Assembly (NCBI RefSeq): GCF_004103695.1
Contig: NZ_CP035280.1
Location: forward strand, 1,302,001 to 1,366,000
From: Clostridium sp. JN-9
GTDB taxonomy: Bacteria > Bacillota > Clostridia > Clostridiales > Clostridiaceae
Direction: 5' to 3'
Length of the DNA: 64,000 nt
Below the pieces are notes generated by a model. That model saw nothing but the letters and a program-made list of their open reading frames with translations, had not been told where the DNA came from and did not search any database. The translations under genes were made by a program, and so were the position numbers. Each line of letters starts with the position of its first letter. The stretch's first letter is position 1. Positions 57,302-64,000 of the stretch are shown here, piece by piece.

Positions 57302-58909
57302 ATGTACAAAATGCTTTTGGTTGAGGATGAACCTATTGTAAGGCTTGCACTAAAGTCTTTAGTGGATTGGAATAATTATGGTTTCGATGAAGTTTTAGAA
57401 TCTTCTAATGGTAAAAAGGCTTTAGAAATAATGAAATCCAGGGGAGATATTGATATTGTAATTACCGATATTAATATGCCTGTTATGAATGGTATTGAAC
57501 TTATTGAAGAAGGCAAAAAGCTTGGAGGTGACACTGAATTTCTAGTGTTAAGTGCCTATGATGACTACTCACTTGTAAGAAGTGCTTTTAAACTTGGTAT
57601 AAATGATTATATTTTAAAAACAGAAATGGAGCCGGACAAAATTGTTAAAATGGTTATGACAGCTTTAGAGAAGAAAAAAGGAAGCAGTAATAATAAGAGC
57701 ACTATTGATAAAAATGAGCTTATCAGAAAATTCATTGCTGGAGATTTAAACAGGGAGGAGCTTAATTCCAGCATACTAAAACTAAAAGGAGATTATTATA
57801 TTTGCTGCTCCATTCTAATAGATAACTTTAAAATTATTAAAAAAAGATATGAGGATAATGACCTAAGGGAACTCATAAGCTCTGTAGTAAATGCAGTTTA
57901 TCAGGTTCTTGAAACTGTAAATACAGGGGAGGTTATACCATTATCTTCAGAAGAATATGGTATCATTTTAGCCTTTGAATCTTCAATGGAAAACCATATA
58001 GAAGATAAACTGGCAGAAATTCTAAGTAAGATCAGGATTGCTCTTTTAAATTTCTTAAACATTGAAGAAACAATTGGCATAAGTGAGGTAAATAAGGATA
58101 TATCAAAGATAAAGATTCTTCTTGATGACGCACGAAGAAATGCCCGTCTTAGATTCATCTATGGAAAAGGAAAGGATATTTATCCTAAGGATGAAGAACG
58201 GGTTGATAATATAAAGAAAAACAAGAATAATAATATAACACAGCAGATAGTTATTGAGATGGTTAAAGAAAATGGAATACTTGAGGCTTTGGATAGTTTA
58301 GATGAAGAAAAATGCATAGATGAAATGAAAAGAATTTTTAAATTGAAAGAGCTGTCATTTACAGGAGACATTGAAAGCTTTTATATATATTATTTGGAAA
58401 TAGTACTAATGATTGTTCAGTATGTAATTAAGGATGAGGAAAATAATTGTGAGGGTATTATTGGGGAAGATATAGATTTTTACAGCGAAATAAGAAAATT
58501 TGATACTACAGCTGAAATAGAAGAGTGGATGATGAATTTTCTGAAAACCCTAATTTCTTCATTAAAGAAAATGAATACAATAGAAAGTGAAGCAATTAAG
58601 CAGGCAAAGGATTTTATTCAAAAAAACTATGATTCCAAAGTTACCCTGGATATGGTAAGCAGAGAGGCAGGCTTTAGCAAGACATATTTCAGCAGGATAT
58701 TTACAGAACAAACAGGAGATAACTTTACTACTTATTTAACTAATGTAAGAATAGAAAAAGCTAAAGAACTTTTGACTAAGACTGAAATGAAAATATATGA
58801 AGTCTGCGAGCATACAGGATATCCTAACATAGAGCATTTCAGCAGAACATTCAAAAAAATTGTAGGAGTAAGTCCTATACAGTATAAAAATAACTACATG
58901 AGAAGGTGA
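57302..58909 (+). CDS. AraC-type response regulator (YesN-like)
   Basis: 535 aa. The receiver domain (1-120) has phospho-acceptor Asp56 in VITDINMPVMNG and the conserved Lys in DYILKTEM. A long central region follows, then a double helix-turn-helix (about 430-530, LDMVSREAGFSKTYFSRIFTEQTGDNF). It likely activates the ABC/GH112 genes behind it. Same operon as the kinase. Confidence 0.93.
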   Translation: MYKMLLVEDEPIVRLALKSLVDWNNYGFDEVLESSNGKKALEIMKSRGDIDIVITDINMPVMNGIELIEEGKKLGGDTEFLVLSAYDDYSLVRSAFKLGINDYILKTEMEPDKIVKMVMTALEKKKGSSNNKSTIDKNELIRKFIAGDLNREELNSSILKLKGDYYICCSILIDNFKIIKKRYEDNDLRELISSVVNAVYQVLETVNTGEVIPLSSEEYGIILAFESSMENHIEDKLAEILSKIRIALLNFLNIEETIGISEVNKDISKIKILLDDARRNARLRFIYGKGKDIYPKDEERVDNIKKNKNNNITQQIVIEMVKENGILEALDSLDEEKCIDEMKRIFKLKELSFTGDIESFYIYYLEIVLMIVQYVIKDEENNCEGIIGEDIDFYSEIRKFDTTAEIEEWMMNFLKTLISSLKKMNTIESEAIKQAKDFIQKNYDSKVTLDMVSREAGFSKTYFSRIFTEQTGDNFTTYLTNVRIEKAKELLTKTEMKIYEVCEHTGYPNIEHFSRTFKKIVGVSPIQYKNNYMRR

Positions 58910-58913
58910 TATT

Positions 58914-59510
58914 GTGAAAGGATTATTTAGCTTTGATGGTCCTTTGTATGGGTTCTGCATATTGATATATGAAACCTTTATGCTGAATTTATTATGGATT
59001 TTAGGAAGTCTGCCAATACTTACAACAGGAGTTTCCACATCTGCATTATATTATGTTTATGGTAAAAAGGTGGGGGGAAAAAGCTATAACATATATAAGG
59101 ATTTTGTTAAAGGATATAAGGAAAGCTTTAAGCAGGCTTTCCCTGTTGGAGCAGTTATAACTGTGGTTTTATCCTTTAGTATTTTTAATTTATATAAATT
59201 AAATAAAATGGGAAGTGCATATAACTCACTTAAAATGCTGCAATTATTTATTATACTGCAGATACTTATCATAAGTGTTTTCCTCTTTCCTCTAATAGCC
59301 AGATTTAATATGGGATTATATGATCTTATTAAGAATTCAGTTATTTTAGCTTACAAGAATATAATTGTAAGTTTAAGTTCCATAGTAATACTTACGGCTC
59401 TTAGTGCATTTACTATGTACAAGTTATCCTTTGCACTATTTGCCATGAGTATTTATGTTTATGTATCATCTTATTTTATTAAAAAGGTATTTAAAAAATA
59501 TGTTATATAA
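58914..59510 (+). CDS. YesL-like DUF624 membrane protein
   Basis: 198 aa with five hydrophobic segments; the DUF624 start is LYGFCILIYETFMLNLLWILGSLPILT. GTG start five bases after the regulator. YesL proteins accompany YesM/YesN sensors and family 1 sugar importers. Function unknown, possibly assisting sensing or transport. Confidence 0.85.
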   Translation: MKGLFSFDGPLYGFCILIYETFMLNLLWILGSLPILTTGVSTSALYYVYGKKVGGKSYNIYKDFVKGYKESFKQAFPVGAVITVVLSFSIFNLYKLNKMGSAYNSLKMLQLFIILQILIISVFLFPLIARFNMGLYDLIKNSVILAYKNIIVSLSSIVILTALSAFTMYKLSFALFAMSIYVYVSSYFIKKVFKKYVI

Positions 59511-59524
59511 TAGTTTTGATTTTG

Positions 59525-59556
59525 GGACACTGCAGCAGTGTCCTTTATATTTTTAT
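59525..59556 (+). terminator. Terminator after the two-component operon
   Basis: GGACACTGC / GCAGTGTCC (59525-59543) is followed by TTTATATTTTT. The importer operon that follows therefore probably has its own promoter. Confidence 0.78.
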
Positions 59557-59654
59557 ATTATCATAATAAATATCAAAAAAGCATTAATATATATCATTCA
59601 ATAAAAGTGTAAGAATATTTAAAATATAAGTATAAAGGTTAGGGGGGAAAAAAG

Positions 59655-60938
59655 ATGAAAAAAAGTTTATTAAAAAAATTAAGCCTGGTTTTAACATCCA
59701 CAATACTGTTCGGCACAGTTGCTGTAGGATGTTCAAATTCAAAAAGTGCTACAGCTGACAGTGGTAAAAAGGTGACACTGAAGCTTGCCCTTTGGGGAGA
59801 AGGAGACTATAAGTATTTAACTGAAACAAACAATTTGGCTGAAGCATATAAGAAAGATCATCCAAATGTAACTATCCAGATAGAACATATAGCTCCAAAG
59901 GAATATGACAATACAATGAAAATAAGAAATACAGCTAATCAGCTGCCAGATGTATTTCCTATCAGGCAGGCTCAGCTTTCTCTTTATGGAGATGTAATGG
60001 TGCCATTAAATGATTTAAAGGCAACCCAAAATAATATTTATGCTAAACAAACAATGATTAAAGGTAATGTTATTGGTATACCTCAGGCTGCTTTCAATGA
60101 ATTCGTTTTCTATAACAAAAATATTTTTAAAGAATATAACTTACAAGTACCTAAGACCTGGGATGAATTTTTGAAGGTCTGCCAGACAATAAAAGATGGA
60201 AAGAAATATACGCCGCTATTAATAGGCGGAAAGGATGGATGGCCGGATTATCCATTTAATGAATATATGCCAATGCTTGAAGCCGGAGACGGACAATATT
60301 ACAACAAGATGGCAGCTAAAGATGATCCTTTTACAAAAGGACAGCCATTCTACAATGCATATGAAAAAATACAAAAGCTATATGATGCTAAAGTATGCGG
60401 AGATGACCCTCTTGGATATGGATGGGATCAGGAAAGAGCAATGTTTGTAGCAGGAAAAGGTGCAATGATGGCAGCTGGTTCATGGTATAAAGATGATTAT
60501 GATCAAAATGGTGGAAAAGACGATAATTTAGGAGCTTTCTTACTGCCAACAAGGAATACTATCAGCGATCCATTTTATACTACTGCAATGACTGAGTTCT
60601 TCTGGGGAATTCCTAAGACATCCAAAAATCAAAAGGAAGCAAAAGAATTCCTGGAATGGTTCTTTAGCAGTGATTACTATGCTAAATTTGTTGGTACATT
60701 AAAACAAAGACCTACAGTTAAGGGTGTTAACTATGATGACAAGTTCTTTGATGAGGCATTTAAAGGTGTTGATGCTAAGCCAATAACTATTTTCTATGAT
60801 GAAAACTTTAACAAGATAATGAATGCCATGAAATTTGACGTTAAAGGAATAGGTCAGCAGCAGATGGCAGGAAAGACAAGCTTAGATTCAATTATGAATG
60901 ATTTAAATGCACAATGGAAAAAAGCAAGAGGTAACTAA
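59655..60938 (+). CDS. ABC transporter sugar-binding lipoprotein (GH112 locus)
   Basis: 427 aa, family 1 solute-binding protein. The lipobox VAVGC gives lipidated Cys26. The mature part has LKLALWGEGDYKYL and PKTSKNQKEAKEFLEWFF. TTAGGGGGG precedes the ATG. The ligand is probably a galactosyl disaccharide, judged from the GH112 enzyme in the same operon. Confidence 0.92.
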   Translation: MKKSLLKKLSLVLTSTILFGTVAVGCSNSKSATADSGKKVTLKLALWGEGDYKYLTETNNLAEAYKKDHPNVTIQIEHIAPKEYDNTMKIRNTANQLPDVFPIRQAQLSLYGDVMVPLNDLKATQNNIYAKQTMIKGNVIGIPQAAFNEFVFYNKNIFKEYNLQVPKTWDEFLKVCQTIKDGKKYTPLLIGGKDGWPDYPFNEYMPMLEAGDGQYYNKMAAKDDPFTKGQPFYNAYEKIQKLYDAKVCGDDPLGYGWDQERAMFVAGKGAMMAAGSWYKDDYDQNGGKDDNLGAFLLPTRNTISDPFYTTAMTEFFWGIPKTSKNQKEAKEFLEWFFSSDYYAKFVGTLKQRPTVKGVNYDDKFFDEAFKGVDAKPITIFYDENFNKIMNAMKFDVKGIGQQQMAGKTSLDSIMNDLNAQWKKARGN

Positions 60939-60957
60939 TAAATAAAATAATTAATTT

Positions 60958-60997
60958 AAGAAGAATAAGGTACCTATAGCTGCTTTATTCTTCTTTT
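60958..60997 (+). terminator. Partial terminator between binding protein and permeases
   Basis: AAGAAGAATAA (60958-60968) pairs with TTATTCTTCTT (60985-60995), with T residues after. Readthrough past it would give low permease and high binding-protein levels. Confidence 0.7.
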
Positions 60998-61012
60998 AAT
61001 TAGGAGGCATGT

Positions 61013-61894
61013 ATGTTTAAAAATAGCGATGTTAAAATGCAAAAAAAAATAATATTAGTAACCTTCTTATTTATACCAACTATTTTAATACTAATGTTTA
61101 TGATATATCCACTTATAAAGTTAATAGGTTTAAGCTTTACAAATTGGGACGGATTAAGCCCCACATATAAATATGTAGGATTTAAAAACTTTAAAAAGAT
61201 AATATTTGATTCTCCGGAAGTTTGGGCAGCTTTAAAAAATAATGGAGTGTATTTTGTTGGCCATATACTTTTTATACCAATAGAATTATTTATAGCATTT
61301 TTACTTGACAACAGAGTAAGATGCTGCAAGATGTTTAAAACAATTACTTTTTTACCTTATATAATAAATGGAGTAGCAGTGGCATGTATGTTTTCATTTC
61401 TATACAGCTCCCAGGATGGAGTATTGAACAGTGTGCTTCAATTTTTTAACTTAGGTAAAATTGGATGGCTCAGTGATCCAAATATCGTTAACTATTCTTT
61501 GACGGCAGTTTCACTGTGGAGATTTTCAGGTATTCATATAATATTGTTTTTAGCAGCCTTTCAGTCACTTCCTCCAGATATGACTGAGGCAGCTGTCATA
61601 GATGGTGCTAATAGCTTTCAGCAGTTTTACAGAATTGTACTGCCAAATATTAAGCCTGTAGTTGAAATAGTATTGTTTTTGAATGTAAGAGGTGCTCTTC
61701 AGGTATTTGATATTCCATATGTAATGACAGCTGGTGGACCAAATCATGCCAGTGAAACATTTACAGTGCAGACAATAAATACAGCATTTCAGTATGCGGA
61801 CTTTGGGAGAGCCTGTGCAATGGCTGTTGTGTTAATGATAATAATTATAATTTTCTCTGTTATTCAACAGAAATTGTTTAACCTAAAGGGGTGA
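61013..61894 (+). CDS. ABC sugar transporter permease 1 (GH112 locus)
   Basis: 293 aa, MalF/UgpA-like, six membrane helices. The EAA loop is MTEAAVIDGANSFQQFYRIVLP. ATG 61013 is favoured over the ATG at 61009 because it is better spaced from TAGGAGG. It overlaps no other gene and is followed by its partner four bases later. Confidence 0.93.
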   Translation: MFKNSDVKMQKKIILVTFLFIPTILILMFMIYPLIKLIGLSFTNWDGLSPTYKYVGFKNFKKIIFDSPEVWAALKNNGVYFVGHILFIPIELFIAFLLDNRVRCCKMFKTITFLPYIINGVAVACMFSFLYSSQDGVLNSVLQFFNLGKIGWLSDPNIVNYSLTAVSLWRFSGIHIILFLAAFQSLPPDMTEAAVIDGANSFQQFYRIVLPNIKPVVEIVLFLNVRGALQVFDIPYVMTAGGPNHASETFTVQTINTAFQYADFGRACAMAVVLMIIIIIFSVIQQKLFNLKG

Positions 61895-61898
61895 TAAT

Positions 61899-62777
61899 AT
61901 GGAAGGAAACATTGTAACCAATAAAAAAACTATATTTAAAACAGCTAGGAAAAAAGTCAATGGCTGGGAAGTATTAAAAGTATTATTGTTCGTATTCATT
62001 GCAGCAATAGTTATTTTACCAATGCTTATAACTTTATTTGCATCCTTTAAAACACTGCCTCAGATTGGAGCTGAATCAGCACTTAAGCCGCCATCTGTCC
62101 TTAATCTTGACAATTATAAAGATGTTATTAAGAACAATCATGTTTTTACAGGATTAAAAAACTCAACCATATTAGTGGTAGTATCAGTAGTTTTAAATTC
62201 CTTGCTAAGTACAATGGTAGCTTACTGTTTAACAAGATTTAATTTTAAGCTGAAAAAGGTATATCTTGCTGTTTTCTTAATAGGAATGGTAATTCCAGGT
62301 ACAGTTACTGAAATATCAAGATTCGGAATTATGGTTAATCTTCATGTTTATGATACTCTTTTAGCACCAATACTCATTTATGCAGGGGCAGATTTAATGC
62401 AGATATATATTTATAATCAATTTTTATCACAGATTCCAGTTTCAATAGATGAAAGTGCTATGATGGATGGAGCATCATATTTCACAATATATTGGAAGAT
62501 AATATTTCCTATGGTTGTACCAGCTACAGCTACACTGGGAATACTGAAGGCGGTAGATGTGTTAAATGATATGTATATTCCATTCCTATATATGCCAGGT
62601 GCAAACCATAAAACTCTAAGCACTATGCTTTTTGCCTGCATACAGGATCCAAGGACTTCCTCAATTCCAAAGCTTAGTGCGGCAGCAGTTATAGTTATGA
62701 TTCCAACACTTCTGATATACTTTATATTTCAAAAGTTTATATTTAGCGGCATAGCAGCAGGTGCTGTAAAAGAATAG
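61899..62777 (+). CDS. ABC sugar transporter permease 2 (GH112 locus)
   Basis: 292 aa, MalG-like, six membrane helices. The EAA loop is IDESAMMDGASYFTIYWKIIFP. An N-terminal cytosolic tail of about 25 residues precedes TM1. There is no ATPase gene nearby, so it would need a shared ATPase (inference). Confidence 0.93.
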   Translation: MEGNIVTNKKTIFKTARKKVNGWEVLKVLLFVFIAAIVILPMLITLFASFKTLPQIGAESALKPPSVLNLDNYKDVIKNNHVFTGLKNSTILVVVSVVLNSLLSTMVAYCLTRFNFKLKKVYLAVFLIGMVIPGTVTEISRFGIMVNLHVYDTLLAPILIYAGADLMQIYIYNQFLSQIPVSIDESAMMDGASYFTIYWKIIFPMVVPATATLGILKAVDVLNDMYIPFLYMPGANHKTLSTMLFACIQDPRTSSIPKLSAAAVIVMIPTLLIYFIFQKFIFSGIAAGAVKE

Positions 62778-62800
62778 TTCTTAATAGGAGGAGTTCATGT

Positions 62801-64000
62801 ATGGAAACTTTAAATAAAGGCAGATTTACTATGCCGGCAGAAGCAGGTATTGATAATGAAGTTAAAAAACTTATAGCAAAATGGGGTGCAGATGCCATCA
62901 GAAATAGTGATGGAACTGTGCTTCCAGATGAATTAATGGATATGGCAGTTAAAGTTTATACAACATATTTAACTGTAAGAAATGATCAAAAGTGGGCCTA
63001 TTCCCATAAAAATCAGTTACAGATGCAGTACTTAATGTCTAAACATAATATTGCAGTAAAAGACACATTGGACATAACACCTTTAGAAGGATATTTTCAC
63101 AGGCAATTTGAAATTGATAAAAATCATGATTTTAAAAGATATTGGGAAGTAATAGACAGATCTACAGGTGAGGTTCTGAATGAAAGCAGCTGGTATTTTG
63201 ACAGTGACAGGGAAACAGTAGTCATCACAAATGTTAAAAGATGGCACAGATATACAGTAAGCTTTTTAGCATATCAGGTATGGGACACAACTCAAATGTA
63301 TAATCATTTGACAAATAATTGGACTACACCTCCTGAGATGCCTTATGATGCAATTCATGAAGAAACCAGAGAACATATATTTAACTATTTGGAAAACTGG
63401 CTAAAAGAAAATCCAAGTGTAGATGTAGTGAGGTTTACCACATTTTTCTATCACTTTACTATAGCCTATAATGACAAAGCTAAGGAAAAATTTGTTGACT
63501 GGTTTGGTTATAGTGCAAGCGTCAGCCCTGAGGCAATAGATGAATTTGAAAAGGTAAAAGGCTATAAGCCCAGAGCAGAAGTTTTTGTTGATGAAGGATA
63601 CTATAATACTCCATTTAGAGTGCCTTCTAAGGAATTTTTAGACTGGATGGATTTTGTCCAGGGATTTGTGGCTGAAAATGCTAAAAAGTGTGTGGATTTA
63701 TGCCACAGCTATGGAAAAGAAGCTATGATGTTCTTAGGTGACAACTGGATTGGGACAGAACCTTATGGAGATTATTTTGAAAAAATCGGAGTGGATTCTG
63801 TAGTAGGTTCTGTAGGAAGCGGTGCAACCTTAAGACTGATTTCAGATATTCCTCATGTTAAATATACAGAGGGAAGATTCCTTCCATACTTCTTTCCGGA
63901 TACCTTTTATGAAGGTGGAAATCCTACAAAAGAAGCTGTGGAGAATTGGGTACAAGCTAGAAGAGCCATACTAAGAAAACCAGTGGATAGAATGGGATAT
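62801..64000 (+). CDS. GH112 beta-1,3(4)-galactosyl-N-acetylhexosamine or galactosyl-rhamnose phosphorylase (3' end beyond window)
   Basis: 400 codons without a stop, open at the window edge; GH112 enzymes are usually a little over 700 aa. Recognised from GRFTMPAEAGIDNEV, the barrel with VDVVRFTTFFYHFT, and FLGDNWIGTEPYGDYF, which carries the catalytic acid Asp. It splits galactosyl disaccharides with phosphate into galactose-1-phosphate and GlcNAc, GalNAc or rhamnose, in the cytosol. TAGGAGGAG precedes the ATG. Which acceptor is used cannot be told here. Confidence 0.9.
   Translation, partial: METLNKGRFTMPAEAGIDNEVKKLIAKWGADAIRNSDGTVLPDELMDMAVKVYTTYLTVRNDQKWAYSHKNQLQMQYLMSKHNIAVKDTLDITPLEGYFHRQFEIDKNHDFKRYWEVIDRSTGEVLNESSWYFDSDRETVVITNVKRWHRYTVSFLAYQVWDTTQMYNHLTNNWTTPPEMPYDAIHEETREHIFNYLENWLKENPSVDVVRFTTFFYHFTIAYNDKAKEKFVDWFGYSASVSPEAIDEFEKVKGYKPRAEVFVDEGYYNTPFRVPSKEFLDWMDFVQGFVAENAKKCVDLCHSYGKEAMMFLGDNWIGTEPYGDYFEKIGVDSVVGSVGSGATLRLISDIPHVKYTEGRFLPYFFPDTFYEGGNPTKEAVENWVQARRAILRKPVDRMGY

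Overview
The window looks like chromosome of a spore-forming, saccharolytic Clostridium (sensu stricto group). The evidence is an AT-rich sequence with strong AGGAGG ribosome sites, a clostridial 16S-23S-5S operon, spoVA genes, an Etf-linked lactate dehydrogenase, DegV, and SpoVA-associated DUF421/DUF1657 proteins. The species cannot be fixed from the sequence alone.

Layout. 1-4.9 kb: an rRNA operon (16S truncated by the window edge, no spacer tRNA). 4.9-9.5 kb: two small genes, then an IS1634-like element flanked by 124-bp direct repeats, the right one split by an IS4-type element. 9.5-14.9 kb: housekeeping and stress genes (rplY, yedK, a cold-shock protein, a patatin, hflX behind an attenuator-like leader, degV). 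15-18.4 kb: an IS110 element with a bridge-RNA-like structured 5' region, and a second, inverted IS4-type copy. 18.5-30.7 kb: a dextran/isomalto-oligosaccharide locus (AraC regulator, GH15, ABC importer, two GH66 proteins, GH13). A third IS4-type copy cleanly interrupts its second permease. 30.8-31.8 kb: a ComEC-like metallo-hydrolase lipoprotein. 32.1-38.4 kb: a complete lactate operon (permease, nickel-pincer lactate racemase, EtfB, EtfA, FAD lactate dehydrogenase) behind a GntR/LldR-like palindrome. 38.5-43.4 kb: Fe-alcohol dehydrogenase, FtsH, nitroreductase, a glutamine-rich protein and a second cold-shock protein. 43.5-46.1 kb: a CDF transporter and an IS1202/ISNCY-type element. 46.2-50.1 kb: a phosphocholine (lic) operon with a regulator-cytidylyltransferase-kinase fusion. 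50.3-54.9 kb: a spoVA module mixed with DUF421, DUF1657 and DUF4363 genes. 55.0-55.4 kb: an apparently unannotated structured RNA. 55.5-64 kb: a YesM/YesN-type two-component system, YesL, an ABC importer and the start of a GH112 galactosyl-disaccharide phosphorylase.

The most interesting signals not explained by ordinary gene calls are: the structured RNA at 55.0-55.4 kb, whose G-U wobbles indicate plus-strand transcription; the putative IS110 bridge RNA; the 124-bp duplication around the IS1634-like element, which leaves both neighbours intact; a 31-bp repeat family sitting at gene 3' ends, always in one orientation; and the leader-peptide/terminator arrangement before hflX. All functional statements are homology or pattern judgements made by reading; no search or folding program was run.
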